NCBI GenBank assembly: GCA_947373185.1
Contig: CANBWP010000008.1
Location: forward strand, 37,037 to 101,036
Source: Comamonadaceae bacterium
Lineage (GTDB): Bacteria > Pseudomonadota > Gammaproteobacteria > Burkholderiales > Burkholderiaceae_C
Direction of reading: 5' to 3'
Length of the DNA stretch: 64,000 nucleotides
Shown here: positions 55,432 to 64,000 of the stretch, in pieces
Layout of the letters: each line of letters opens with the position of its first letter
How positions within the stretch are numbered: the stretch's first letter is position 1
Notes under the pieces: generated by a model
Told to the model about the DNA's origin: nothing
What the model saw: the letters and a program-made list of their open reading frames with translations, nothing else
The model's database searches: none
Translations under genes and position numbers: made by a program

Positions 55432-56292
55432 TTAGCCTCGCAAGCCGTCAAACACTTCAGCGAAACTGGGCTGATTGTGGTGGCTGATGCCAGATCTGGC
55501 CGCCTCAATGATGAGGGGCATGGGGTGGCCGTGCAATGTGCCGATGATGATTTGCTTCACCACCTTGAAAATTTGGCCTTCGTCTTCAATGATCTGGGCC
55601 AAACGGGAGGCCATCGGCTCGACAAAACCATAGGCCATGAACACACCCAAGAAGGTCCCCACCAAGGCGCCACCAATCATGCCGCCCAAGACGGCAGGCG
55701 GTTGGTCAATCGCGCCCATGGTTTTCACCACACCCAACACGCAAGCCACAATACCCAGCGCAGGAAGAGCGCCCGCCAAAGTGGCCAATGCCGCCTGGGG
55801 TTTCAAAGCATCATGGTGGTGGGTTTTGATGGATGCGTCCATCACATCTTCCACCGCATAGGGGCTTAAGGGGCTGGTGGACACCACCATCAAACGAACG
55901 GTGTTGCAGACCAAATCCAACAAGGCATGGTCATGCAAAATTTTGGGGTACTCGCCAAAAATGGCGCTGGACTCGGGGTTCTCAATGTGCGCCTCGAGGG
56001 CCACCGGGCCCTCGGTCTTCAGGGTCTTCATGATTTTGGACACCACAAAGATGGTGCTCAAATAATCTTCTTTGTGATAAGCCGGACCTTTAAAAACCTT
56101 GCCCATGCCAGCCATGGCGCCCTTGAAGATGTCCATCGAGTTGCCGACCAACATACCGCCAATGCCAGCGCCCAAAATACACATGATCTCAAGCGGCGCC
56201 GCTTTGATGATCGGATGCATATCGCCACCGTGCAGGATGTAACTCCCGAACACGGCAACCATCAAAACAACGATACCAATAATCGCAACCAT
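55432..56292 (-). CDS. motA: Flagellar stator protein MotA
   Basis: 286 residues from the ATG at 56292 with GGAGAG upstream; a TTG four codons earlier is possible. Four membrane helices: N-terminal VAIIGIVVLMVAVFGSYIL, about 34-52, then ALPALGIVACVLGVVKTMGA and GALVGTFLGVFMAYGFVEPMA. The conserved proline in ALPALGIVA and the glycine-rich third/fourth helices match MotA. It forms the proton-driven stator with MotB. The layout fliS-motA-motB is clear, with a hairpin between fliS and motA. Confidence 0.95.
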   Translation of the reverse strand: MVAIIGIVVLMVAVFGSYILHGGDMHPIIKAAPLEIMCILGAGIGGMLVGNSMDIFKGAMAGMGKVFKGPAYHKEDYLSTIFVVSKIMKTLKTEGPVALEAHIENPESSAIFGEYPKILHDHALLDLVCNTVRLMVVSTSPLSPYAVEDVMDASIKTHHHDALKPQAALATLAGALPALGIVACVLGVVKTMGAIDQPPAVLGGMIGGALVGTFLGVFMAYGFVEPMASRLAQIIEDEGQIFKVVKQIIIGTLHGHPMPLIIEAARSGISHHNQPSFAEVFDGLRG

Positions 56293-56314
56293 ATTTCTCT
56301 CCAAAAACGACCAA

Positions 56315-56344
56315 ACGGGCGGCTGGCTTCCCAGCTGCGCCCGT
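56315..56344 (-). terminator. Hairpin between fliS and motA, likely terminator or attenuator
   Basis: ACGGGCG (56315-56321) pairs with CGCCCGT (56338-56344) and GCTGG (56322-56326) with CCAGC (56331-56335), with a two-base bulge. On the minus strand only TTTGG and later TTTTT follow, so it may stop only part of the transcripts entering motA. Confidence 0.5.
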
Positions 56345-56382
56345 CATTGCTACTTCATCGTCACGCCATCACTGGCGCCATC

Positions 56383-56817
56383 TCAATGCATTGCTGACAT
56401 TGAAACACCGGAGGCCGGTGCCGATTTGGGCAACAAATTAGGAACATCACGCCAGGCTTGGCGGATTTCATTCAACAATGTATGAACTTCTTGCAATGCA
56501 TCGAGGTCATTGCGGGCATTCACATGCACCAAGCGGCGTGTCACATAGCTGTACAGCTCGTACAGGTTACGGGCCAAGTCGCCGCCTTTGTCCAAGTCCA
56601 ATGAACCTTGCAAGCCCAACACAATTCGGCCTGCGCGCATCAAACTTTTGTTTTTGTCTTCAATCGAGTTGCGCTGGATGTGACCTTTGGCGGTCACCAA
56701 GCTGTCAATCAGGCCATCAAAAAGCATCTGAATGAGTTCAACCTTATCCGCCACCAACGCCTGTGATGCGTGATTGCCTTCGCCGTAGCTCTCCATCGCC
56801 TTGAAATGTACTCGCAT
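56383..56817 (-). CDS. fliS: Flagellin export chaperone FliS
   Basis: 144 residues from the ATG at 56817 with AAGGAAC upstream; the open frame extends to 56961 but without support. FliS four-helix pattern: KVELIQMLFDGLIDSLVTAKGHI (first part about 25-42), RAGRIVLGLQGSLDLDKGGDLARNLYELYSYV, RRLVHVNARND. FliS caps unpolymerised flagellin. It usually follows fliD; here it stands alone between fliA and motA. The C-terminal tail after about 125 is Ser/Ala-rich. Confidence 0.88.
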   Translation of the reverse strand: MRVHFKAMESYGEGNHASQALVADKVELIQMLFDGLIDSLVTAKGHIQRNSIEDKNKSLMRAGRIVLGLQGSLDLDKGGDLARNLYELYSYVTRRLVHVNARNDLDALQEVHTLLNEIRQAWRDVPNLLPKSAPASGVSMSAMH

Positions 56818-56957
56818 GATGTCTTGTTCCTTTTGATCCTGACACAGCAGGAATCGGAGGGACATCGGGAAACTTGAGTCCAAGGGTGCAAATGAAGGCT
56901 GAAATTTTGACCCAGCCCTCAATATGTGGGCGCGGGGGCTGTGTAAGGCGCCAAAGT

Positions 56958-57704
56958 TCATGACTTGCCTGCCTTTGGTTTGGCCGATGCGACGGGCTCG
57001 ACCTTCAAGGTGCCGCGCAGTTTTTTGACCACGCCAGACAACAACTGGCTCACGCGCGACTCCGTCACGCCCAAGACTTCGCCAATCTCTTTGAGGTTGA
57101 GCTCTTCAATGTAATACAAATTCATTAACAATTGGTCGCGCTCGGGCAAGTCTGCAATGGCATCGGTCAGGGCGCCCATGAATTCTTCATGCTCAACAAT
57201 GACTTCCGGTTGCTGCGACGAGTCAGTGGCAATGTTCATCACCTCCTCTGTCACCACTTCCATGGAATAGGTCTCAAAGCGGCGCGCCTGTGTGCGCTCT
57301 TTGTGAAACAGTTCAATGTCCTTGCCCATGTAATCAGCCAATTCGGCCTGGGTGGGCGTGCGGCCCAGTTCAGCACCCAACTCGTGGGTGGCCTCGCTGT
57401 GCGACTTGTTGATGGCCACCGCCGAGCGCGGCAAGAAGGACAGGCGACGCACTTCGTCCAAAATGGCCCCGCGCACACGGCTGTGTGCAAAATTCTCAAA
57501 TTCAATGCCCTTCACAGGGTCATAGGCCCGGGCCGCTTCCAACAAGCCAATCATGCCCACTTGAATGAGTTCATCCAGTTCCATGAAAGGCGGCAACCTC
57601 ACCTTCAGGTGCAAAGCCACGCGCTTGACCATGCCCAAATGAGCCATGACCAGCGCTTCGCTGTTGTTTTGAACCTGTTCGTAAAGGCGGGTGGAAGTGG
57701 CCAT
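56958..57704 (-). CDS. fliA: Flagellar sigma factor FliA (sigma-28)
   Basis: 248 residues. Sigma region 2 includes VKRVALHLKVRLPPFMELDELIQVGMIGLLEAARAYD (part, about 26-45), then AHSRVRGAILDEVRRLSFLPRS. Region 3 has AELGRTPTQAELADYMG. Region 4 is LPERDQLLMNLYYIEELNLKEIGEVLGV, with HTH TESRVSQLLSG. The C-terminus has a Lys/Ala tail. It transcribes late flagellar genes and is held by anti-sigma FlgM (not in window). It follows flhG by four bases. Confidence 0.94.
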   Translation of the reverse strand: MATSTRLYEQVQNNSEALVMAHLGMVKRVALHLKVRLPPFMELDELIQVGMIGLLEAARAYDPVKGIEFENFAHSRVRGAILDEVRRLSFLPRSAVAINKSHSEATHELGAELGRTPTQAELADYMGKDIELFHKERTQARRFETYSMEVVTEEVMNIATDSSQQPEVIVEHEEFMGALTDAIADLPERDQLLMNLYYIEELNLKEIGEVLGVTESRVSQLLSGVVKKLRGTLKVEPVASAKPKAGKS

Positions 57705-57708
57705 GGTC

Positions 57709-58527
57709 TTAGGTTCTGGCTTTCACCAGTCGCTCCACAAAAAACTGCAAGCCACCCGAGGCTTCTTCAATCGGCTCGAGCTGACGCGTGGCCTCGGCCA
57801 AGCGTCTGAAATCGCGGGCACCGGCACTGCCAGGCGCAAATTCGGCCACCGGTTGGTATTTTTTGAGCGCCGCCAAAATGAGCTCGTCGTTTTCAATCGA
57901 CCCCAAATATCGGATGGTGCGGTTTAAAAAGCGTGCGCAAACTTGGTTGATGCGCTCAAACAATTGGTAGCCCTCTTGGGCACTGGCCACACCATTGGGG
58001 ATGAGGTAAATCTCATCCAAGCCATGGTCTTGAATCAGCACCTTGATGGTGGCATAGGCGTCGGCAATCGACGAGGGGTCGTCGCGGACCACCACAAAGC
58101 GCCGGGTACAGGCCGCCATGAAGGCCAAGACTTCGGGCGAAATACCCGCCGCCATGTCCACAATCAAAAAGTCAATGTCTTCATCGAGCGCGCTGAATGC
58201 ACGAACGATGTTGGCCGCTTGCATTTCGCCCAAGGCCGCCATTTCTTGAATGCCCGAGGCGCCAGGCACCAACTTCACGCCTTGGCGTGTGGTCACCATG
58301 ATCTCAGCGAGGGTTTTTTCGCCACTTAAGAAGTGACTCAAGTTGTAGGGGCAGCGGCAACCCAAAGCAATTTGGGCATTGGCCAGACTCATGTCGGCGT
58401 CAAACAGCATGACGCGGTGACCCATGGCTTGCAAAGCAACCGCCAGGTTCACAGAGACTGTGGTTTTACCCACCCCTCCTTTGCCACTGGCCACGCCAAT
58501 GACTTGGGTACTTTTAACTTTATCCAT
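57709..58527 (-). CDS. flhG: Flagellar number/placement ATPase FlhG (FleN, MinD-like)
   Basis: 272 residues from the ATG at 58527, overlapping the flhF stop by eight bases. Deviant Walker A ASGKGGVGKTTVSVNLAVAL (about 13-32), DADMSLANAQIALG (about 46-59), and IVDMAAGISPEVLAFM. It lacks a clear C-terminal amphipathic MinD helix by eye but carries a longer tail (RLAEATRQLEPIEEASGGLQ, RLVKA). It limits flagellar number together with FlhF and interacts with FliM/FliA-class regulators in other bacteria. Upstream flhF, downstream fliA. Confidence 0.94.
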   Translation of the reverse strand: MDKVKSTQVIGVASGKGGVGKTTVSVNLAVALQAMGHRVMLFDADMSLANAQIALGCRCPYNLSHFLSGEKTLAEIMVTTRQGVKLVPGASGIQEMAALGEMQAANIVRAFSALDEDIDFLIVDMAAGISPEVLAFMAACTRRFVVVRDDPSSIADAYATIKVLIQDHGLDEIYLIPNGVASAQEGYQLFERINQVCARFLNRTIRYLGSIENDELILAALKKYQPVAEFAPGSAGARDFRRLAEATRQLEPIEEASGGLQFFVERLVKART

Positions 58528-59866
58528 GAAGCTCACTTTGAGGAATTTCAACCGTCCAATGAGGACGATTCAACCCGATAGTATGCGTGAGAGATTCATT
58601 GGCTGCCTCGGCCTCCATCATGACGTCCTTTGTCGGTTCCGCAGGCGGGGCCAACTGGGCCATGGCAATGTTGATCAGCTTCTGCAAGCCGGAGGATTTC
58701 AAACCCTCCATGACCCGGTCGGAACTGGATCCTGCAGAAACCACACACTGCGCACCCTCTGCGATCAAAAATTGTATCAGCGGCCAAGGCGAATGCGACT
58801 CGTCCAATTTGCTGATCATGAGGCTTTGCCAATTCAGATGCGACTTCAACATGATGCGCGACAGGGTCACGCCAGAGGCATCAGCGGGCACCACGGCATG
58901 CAGACCGGCGCTGGGGCAAACTTGCACAATTTCTTGGAGACGCTCCGCCATTTGCACACCGGGCGTGTCGATCAAAATCAAACGGCGAGGTGACAACTCG
59001 TTGAGCAGCACTTTCAAAGTGTCTGCATCGGCTGCGCGAAAACAGTCCACGCCCAGTTGCGCGCACAGCACTTGCGTTTGCGCCCATGCGCCAGCGCGCA
59101 TGTCGTTGTAGCTCACCACGGCAACGTACTCGGAACCATAATTCAGGGCCACTTGCTGTGCAGCTTTGGCGGTCATCAAGGTTTTGCCAGAGCCCGACAG
59201 GCCGGCCAACACGTGGACGCCGCGTTGAGGGAATCCTTCTTGCGGACGCTCTAAATTGTGCGTCAATTGGGCCCGCAGGCTGCCCAAAGCACTGTCCAAG
59301 CTGGGCTGCTCGCGCAGACCTTCTTGCAACAATGCGCGCAAGGCAGTGGGGACAGCGGCTTCCGTCATGGCCTCGACCAATGGCTGAATGTGTGCGGGCC
59401 AATAGGTGTTCATTTGCCAGTGGGCCGTTTGTTGGCTCAATCGAAACTCTTGACGCAAGGCCGCCAATTCTTCACGGACCAGGCTGACCAGCTCTTGGCT
59501 GCGCGCTTGTTCGCGGCCTTGCGTCAAGAGGTGCTCGGTAGGGGCCACAGACTCAGCAACAGGTGGCGTCACAGGGGCGGCCTCCGGCTTCAAGGCCTGG
59601 TGCAAATGATCGCTGAATGCGGAGACAGGGCTGCTGGCGGGGCGCTTGCGTGTCAACAACGCTTGTGTCGTCGAAATTTCTGGTTCTGCTTGAATGTCTT
59701 GCGCCAAGGCTTCGGCAGAAACCTCCGCCACATCCAAAGCCACAATCAATTCGGTCTGACCTTCCACGCGGTGGTTAGAGATGATCAACACATCGGGGCC
59801 ATACAAAGCCATCGCCTTTTCGGTGGCGCTGCGCGTATCACGGGCAAGTATGCGTTTGAGTTCCAT
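58520..59866 (-). CDS. flhF: Flagellar biosynthesis GTPase FlhF
   Basis: 448 residues of the SRP GTPase class. The N-terminal B-domain includes MELKRILARDTRSATEKAMA (1-20). A Pro/Ala-rich linker (about 70-120) leads to the N and G domains, with GLSGSGKTLMTAKAAQQ (about 228-244), LIDTPGV, and SKLDESHSPWPLIQFLI. It marks the pole or site of flagellar assembly. Ends ESLTHTIGLNRPHWTVEIP. Upstream flhA 64 bases away. Confidence 0.95.
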   Translation of the reverse strand: MELKRILARDTRSATEKAMALYGPDVLIISNHRVEGQTELIVALDVAEVSAEALAQDIQAEPEISTTQALLTRKRPASSPVSAFSDHLHQALKPEAAPVTPPVAESVAPTEHLLTQGREQARSQELVSLVREELAALRQEFRLSQQTAHWQMNTYWPAHIQPLVEAMTEAAVPTALRALLQEGLREQPSLDSALGSLRAQLTHNLERPQEGFPQRGVHVLAGLSGSGKTLMTAKAAQQVALNYGSEYVAVVSYNDMRAGAWAQTQVLCAQLGVDCFRAADADTLKVLLNELSPRRLILIDTPGVQMAERLQEIVQVCPSAGLHAVVPADASGVTLSRIMLKSHLNWQSLMISKLDESHSPWPLIQFLIAEGAQCVVSAGSSSDRVMEGLKSSGLQKLINIAMAQLAPPAEPTKDVMMEAEAANESLTHTIGLNRPHWTVEIPQSELHG

Positions 59867-59930
59867 GGCGTTTTATCTCTCGGTCAATCTGCAGGTTGAA
59901 TCTGTTTGTATTTAAGTCAGGACTTGGCGT

Positions 59931-62027
59931 TCAGCGGGTCTCAGCGTGAACGGTGTGAACCACTTTCACAGTCTGATCATCTGGAATTTCGCTGTACGAC
60001 AACAAGGTCAAATCGTTCACGCGATATCGCACCGCCTTGGACAACCAAGGGCGGATCACGGGGGACACCACCAACACAGCAGGGTGTCCCATCTCTTCCA
60101 CAGCACGTGCGCCATCGCGCAAAGCACCAAACAATCGTTCTGCCAAACCGGGCTCCATGGCAATGCTTTGACCAGGGGCTGTTTGTTGCAAGATGTTGTG
60201 AATCAATTGCTCCAGGCCAGGGTCCAACGTCATGACTGACAAGCCATTGCTGTCGTCCACCAAACTTTGAACAATCATGCGACCCAACTTTGGACGAACC
60301 AAAGAGGTGAGTTGCTCAGGCTCTTGCGTGCGGCTGGCCACTTCAGACAAAGTTTCAGCAATCGTGCGCATGTCGCGAATCGACACCGATTCGTTCAGCA
60401 AGTTTTGCAAGGTGCGAGTAACCACCCCCAAAGACAACTTGCCTGGCACCAAATCTTCGACCAACTTGGGCGACTTGGCCGCCAACTTGTCCAAGAGTTG
60501 CTGCACTTCATCGTGGCTGAGCAAATCAGAGGCGTTGTCACGCAAGACCTTGTTCAAATGGGTGGCCACGGCGGTGCTGGCGTCAACCACGGTGTAGCCC
60601 AAGGTACGGGCGACATCGCGCTGCGATGGGTCGATCCACACGGCATCCAAACCAAAGGCGGGCTCTTGGGTGGCTTGGCCTTCCAAGGGGCCATAGACCT
60701 GACCTGGGTTGATGGCCAACTCCTTGCCCACCTTGATTTGGCCCTTGCCGCGAACCACGCCCTTTAAGACGATGTGATAGGCGTCGGGGTCAATGGTCAG
60801 GGCATCGCGAATGCGCACAGGCTGAACCAAGAAGCCCAACTCGGCTGACAATTTTTTACGCACACCCTTCACGCGGCTCATCAACTGCCCGCCCGTTTCG
60901 GGGTTCACCAATGGAATCAAGCCATAGCCAATTTCAAGGCCAATCAAGTCCACCTGATCGACATCGTCCCAGTCCAACTCTTTGGGCTCTTCAATGGCGG
61001 CTTGCGCCGCTTGCTCAGCCGGTGTGCTGATCGGCGTGGCCTGTTTTTGGGTAATGCGGTAAGCCAAACCAGCGCTGGCCAAAGCCAGGGTAATGAACAC
61101 CAAGTGAGGCATGCCAGGCACCAAGCCCAAGACCGCCAAGATGCCAGCCGACATGTACAAAGCGGTGGGGTTGGACAACTGCGTGGTGGCCTGCTCGGTC
61201 ATGGACTCAGAGGTGGTCACGCGCGTCACGATGATGGCGGTGGCCAGTGACAAGAACAAGGAAGGAATTTGTGCGACCAAGCCATCGCCAATGGTTAGCA
61301 AGGTGTAAATGCGGCCGGCATCCGACAAGGACAAACCGTGTTGGCCCACGCCAATGGTCAGGCCACCGATCAAGTTGATCACCAAAATGAGCAAGCCAGC
61401 CACCGCGTCGCCGGACACAAACTTAGAAGCACCGTCCATGGAGCCAAAGAAGTCAGACTCTTGCGACAGTTCTTCGCGGCGTTTTTTAGCCGTCTCTTGG
61501 TCAATCACGCCGGCATTCAAGTCAGCGTCGATCGACATTTGTTTACCTGGCATGGCATCCAAGGTGAAACGTGCGTTCACTTCAGACACACGGCCCGCAC
61601 CTTTGGTCACCACAATGAAGTTGATGATCATCAAAATAGCGAAGATGATGAAACCGACCACGTAGTTGCCGCCGATCACAAACTCGCCAAAAGCAGCCAC
61701 GACTTTGCCAGCCGCCTCATGGCCTTCGTGGCCATTGACCAAAATGACCCGGGTCGACGCCACGTTCAGTCCCAAACGGAGCATGGTGGCAAACAACAAC
61801 ACAGATGGGAATGAAGAAAACTCGAGCGGCTTGCGGGTGCCAATGGCAATCATGATGATCAGCAAACTGCAAGCAATGTTGAAAGTGAACAGCACATCCA
61901 AGAGCAACGCAGGCAGCGGCACCACCAACATGGCCATGATCAACAACACCAGCGCGGGCAAGCCAAGGCCGGTGTAATCAAATTTGGACAGGTTCTGTCG
62001 AACCGCTGACAGGGTCAAGGTGCTCAT
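59931..62027 (-). CDS. flhA: Flagellar export gate protein FlhA
   Basis: 698 residues. The N-terminal half (about 1-330) has eight membrane helices and the FHIPEP region VNARFTLDAMPGKQMSIDAD (about 149-168). A cytosolic domain follows (about 350-698, with DWDDVDQVDLIGLEIGYGLIPLVN and RTLQNLLNESVSIRDMRTIAETLSEVA). It is the export gate of the flagellar type III secretion system. flhB, often just upstream, is absent; fliK is divergent across 228 bases instead. Confidence 0.97.
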   Translation of the reverse strand: MSTLTLSAVRQNLSKFDYTGLGLPALVLLIMAMLVVPLPALLLDVLFTFNIACSLLIIMIAIGTRKPLEFSSFPSVLLFATMLRLGLNVASTRVILVNGHEGHEAAGKVVAAFGEFVIGGNYVVGFIIFAILMIINFIVVTKGAGRVSEVNARFTLDAMPGKQMSIDADLNAGVIDQETAKKRREELSQESDFFGSMDGASKFVSGDAVAGLLILVINLIGGLTIGVGQHGLSLSDAGRIYTLLTIGDGLVAQIPSLFLSLATAIIVTRVTTSESMTEQATTQLSNPTALYMSAGILAVLGLVPGMPHLVFITLALASAGLAYRITQKQATPISTPAEQAAQAAIEEPKELDWDDVDQVDLIGLEIGYGLIPLVNPETGGQLMSRVKGVRKKLSAELGFLVQPVRIRDALTIDPDAYHIVLKGVVRGKGQIKVGKELAINPGQVYGPLEGQATQEPAFGLDAVWIDPSQRDVARTLGYTVVDASTAVATHLNKVLRDNASDLLSHDEVQQLLDKLAAKSPKLVEDLVPGKLSLGVVTRTLQNLLNESVSIRDMRTIAETLSEVASRTQEPEQLTSLVRPKLGRMIVQSLVDDSNGLSVMTLDPGLEQLIHNILQQTAPGQSIAMEPGLAERLFGALRDGARAVEEMGHPAVLVVSPVIRPWLSKAVRYRVNDLTLLSYSEIPDDQTVKVVHTVHAETR

Positions 62028-62177
62028 GGTTGGCCTAAGTGGCTGTTCACAGGGTTAAAACAATCAAACTGCATGGTTTTCTTCCATAGTTCAGCTTGTT
62101 GAGCAAAGTCCATGCCATGTGGAATCCCGACACCACAGGCATTTCAGAGGAACAGGCCGAAGCGGCAAGGTCTGACC

Positions 62178-62193
62178 TGTCACGGTTTTTGCT
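62178..62193 (+). promoter_or_regulatory. Candidate sigma-54 (-24/-12) promoter for fliK
   Basis: TGTCACG-GTTT-TTGCT matches the -24/-12 consensus TGGCACG-N4-TTGCW except that the second G of the -24 GG is T, a normally conserved base. It lies 62 bases before the fliK ATG, and RpoN is encoded in this window. Tentative. Confidence 0.4.
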
Positions 62194-62255
62194 AATACAA
62201 GGCATGCCCGACCTGAAAAGCGGGACCGAAACAGCAAACTGAAGACGGAAAAACC

Positions 62256-63734
62256 ATGGATGCCAACCTCAATTACTTGACCGCTCCTAACGCCAAAGTC
62301 CCGCCAATGGGGCCTTCCGGCGGGACGGCCGGTGTCGACCCCAACCTCGCCAAGCCCATGAATGGGCAGGCGTTTGCAGGCGTCATGCGCGAGTTGATCG
62401 CCAAGGGCGAACGGCAAGAGATTGCCGGAACGGCCAATGGCACCCCCCAGGATGCCGGCACCAGCGCCCTCCAAACCACGACCTTGGGCAATCAATTTGC
62501 CGTCATCACCACGGCATCACCCCTGCCAGACTCGTCCAGCTTGGCTGAATTTGCAAGGGCTCAAGGCTTGAGTGAATCTGCCGTGCAAGCACTGTTTGGC
62601 GATCTTTCAGGCAGCAAAGGGGCGCTGGGTTCCGTCTTGGCGACTTCGCCGACCGATGCCCTCCAAACAACGCCCCTCACAGACCCGGCCGCCTTGGGTT
62701 TGTCAAATCTTGGCATGATGGGGATGCCCATCAACCCCCTCTTTCCTTCACCCAGCACCGACCCGACCACCTTGACGGTGATGCCCAGCGCGACCAGCTT
62801 GGGTTGGGCGCAATCACTGCCCAGCAGTTCCGCGGTGGCAGATTTGCTGCAAGCTGCAGGCGCCACCGGCGTCATCCAAGCCATCCAGGGAACAGGCTCT
62901 GGCTTGGGCGTGCCGCCGTCCAATGCGCTGGGCAGTGCAGACCAACTGGCCGCGCTCTCACCTGAATTGGGACCTTTGGATGCCATGCGCATGCGCATGG
63001 TGCCCGCCTGGGAAAACATGACGCGCCAACTGGCCCAACTCAATGGCACCGACCAAGCTGCCGCTTGGGGCCAACTGAGTGCCAACATCCTGAACAGCAA
63101 AGTTCAAGGGGGGGAGGGCAAGGAGGTCCTGCTTGACTTGGGCGCCGATGACCCCGACCTGATGTCGGCCTTGGACGCCATGCAGGACAGCCAAAACAAT
63201 GGCGGACTTGTCAATTTAGACTCCGCCCGCAACACAGCCAGCACCGGCGCTTTGGGCGCAGCCGCCACCAGCGCAGCCTTGGCCAACCCGGAAATGACCG
63301 ACCGCGCAGCCCAGATTCAAGACCTGGCCGACAAACTCGGCAAGGCCATGGGCGAGCGACTGCAGGAACAAATGGAACGCGGCGAGTGGAAACTCCAGCT
63401 CAAACTCAACCCTGCACATTTGGGCAAAATTGACGTTGAACTGGACATGAACGCCAGCGGTTTGGACGCAGTCTTCAAGTCAGACAACCTGCTCACCCGT
63501 GAATTGATCACCCAGGGCATGCCAAAATTGAAGGACAGCCTTTCACAATCAGGCATGACAGTTGCTAATGTCTGGGTGAACAGTGAAAACCAAAGGGAAT
63601 CTGGCGGAAACTCGACACCTCGTCAACAGACGGCCGCTGACTCATCCGTCAACGCCCCTGTGAAGGAAGTGTCAGCCACAGAAACCCGCGTGAAAGATCT
63701 CCGATCTTCCAACGCTTGGGATACGCTGGCGTGA
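62256..63734 (+). CDS. fliK: Flagellar hook-length control protein FliK
   Basis: 492 residues. The N-terminal two thirds (about 1-360) are Pro/Ser/Thr/Ala/Gly-rich and disordered, as in FliK ruler regions. The C-terminal Flg_hook domain (about 365-460) has GEWKLQLKLNPAHLGKIDVE and LLTRELITQGMPKLKDSLSQ. The tail is SerGlnAsp-rich. It measures the hook and switches the export gate through FlhB. It is followed by fliL 58 bases downstream, consistent with a fliK-fliL operon. Divergent from flhA. Confidence 0.9.
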   Translation: MDANLNYLTAPNAKVPPMGPSGGTAGVDPNLAKPMNGQAFAGVMRELIAKGERQEIAGTANGTPQDAGTSALQTTTLGNQFAVITTASPLPDSSSLAEFARAQGLSESAVQALFGDLSGSKGALGSVLATSPTDALQTTPLTDPAALGLSNLGMMGMPINPLFPSPSTDPTTLTVMPSATSLGWAQSLPSSSAVADLLQAAGATGVIQAIQGTGSGLGVPPSNALGSADQLAALSPELGPLDAMRMRMVPAWENMTRQLAQLNGTDQAAAWGQLSANILNSKVQGGEGKEVLLDLGADDPDLMSALDAMQDSQNNGGLVNLDSARNTASTGALGAAATSAALANPEMTDRAAQIQDLADKLGKAMGERLQEQMERGEWKLQLKLNPAHLGKIDVELDMNASGLDAVFKSDNLLTRELITQGMPKLKDSLSQSGMTVANVWVNSENQRESGGNSTPRQQTAADSSVNAPVKEVSATETRVKDLRSSNAWDTLA

Positions 63735-63792
63735 GTTGTTAAAGTCAAGGTCCGGTAACCCCGGTGTGAACTTGTTTATATAGAGGTGCCCC

Positions 63793-64000
63793 ATGGCCAC
63801 AGCAGCAGCAGAAGAACCAGAAGTCGCAGAAGAGCCGAAAAAGAAGAGTCCCATCGTCCTCATCATTGGGGGGGTGGTAGGTTTGATCGTCCTGATTGTG
63901 GCCATTGTGATGGGGACTCTGTTTTTCACAGGCTATTTCAATCCCAAACCAGTCGTCGATCCTGACGCGACGGAAGCTGCGGCCGATGGCCACGGTGGGG
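63793..64000 (+). CDS. fliL: Flagellar basal-body protein FliL, N-terminal part (cut by window edge)
   Basis: About 69 residues are visible from the ATG at 63793; the gene continues past the window. An acidic/lysine-rich cytoplasmic tail (MATAAAEEPEVAEEPKKKS) is followed by one membrane helix (about 20-46, IVLIIGGVVGLIVLIVAIVM) and the start of the periplasmic part. FliL attaches to the stator around the motor. The identification rests on the N-terminal pattern plus the position directly after fliK, so it is likely but not proved by this fragment. Confidence 0.8.
   Translation, partial: MATAAAEEPEVAEEPKKKSPIVLIIGGVVGLIVLIVAIVMGTLFFTGYFNPKPVVDPDATEAAADGHGG

Overview
The window looks like a core-chromosome segment of an aerobic, flagellated betaproteobacterium of the order Burkholderiales, most likely family Comamonadaceae (Limnohabitans/Rhodoferax-like). 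This placement is inferred from moderately GC-rich coding DNA, the many acyl-CoA and aromatic catabolic genes, a phasin, IcmF, TRAP transporters and the flhA-flhF-flhG-fliA flagellar block. It was not tested by any search. I see no tRNA, rRNA, insertion sequence, prophage, CRISPR array or origin. Coding density is very high and no gene-free stretch exceeds about 230 bases. || Layout. (1) 1-5,100, minus strand: an Atm1-type ABC exporter (cut by the window edge), a hotdog thioesterase, an enoyl-CoA hydratase, a DUF2147 protein and a DmdC-type acyl-CoA dehydrogenase, headed by a TetR regulator with its own palindromic operator. (2) 5,100-18,200: a sugar-acid locus. A minus-strand operon (mandelate-racemase-type dehydratase, two SDRs, FAH-type hydrolase) diverges from a plus-strand operon (FadR-type regulator, DctPQM TRAP transporter, UxaA-type dehydratase, Ldh-type oxidoreductase, mannitol dehydrogenase/fructuronate reductase family, ManD mannonate dehydratase). 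A near-consensus FadR-type operator lies between them. (3) 18,200-24,000: slmA, argB, rfbD, rfbB, a phasin with a TetR regulator, and coaX. (4) 24,000-25,700: a sulfur module with a CsoR-like repressor, a rhodanese and a two-gene YeeE/YedE transporter. (5) 25,700-33,200: icmF with a palindrome-containing promoter, gshB, a class II amidotransferase and glcB. (6) 33,300-44,200: CoA-transferase, LysR, argS, a SPOR protein, dsbA, lptA-lptB-rpoN, an RNA methyltransferase, a PIN-domain protein and a SEC-C protein. (7) 44,200-46,430: a fluoroacetate-dehalogenase-like hydrolase, a tautomerase/NTF2-like fusion and a flavin reductase. (8) 46,430-54,300: a seven-gene, tightly coupled operon for aerobic CoA-dependent degradation of 2-aminobenzoate (or salicylate), with an internal MarR gene and a perfect palindrome upstream. 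(9) 54,370-64,000: flagellar genes motB, motA, fliS, fliA, flhG, flhF and flhA on minus, fliK and fliL on plus. || How they work together. The sugar-acid locus probably imports a hexonate or uronate and dehydrates it to a 2-keto-3-deoxy acid. No kdgK or eda is in the window, but a dehydrogenase plus FAH hydrolase set is, so a non-phosphorylative oxidation/hydrolysis finish is a reasonable hypothesis. The aminobenzoate operon activates the substrate with CoA, then dearomatises it with a fused monooxygenase/reductase, then runs beta-oxidation-like steps. The flagellar block supplies export-gate, sigma-28, placement and stator functions. I found no clearly unprecedented system. The most interesting items are the sugar-acid locus, the CsoR-like repressor with atypical cysteines, the Rid-family protein lacking its key arginine, the tautomerase/NTF2 fusion and the acidic N-terminal extension of MotB.
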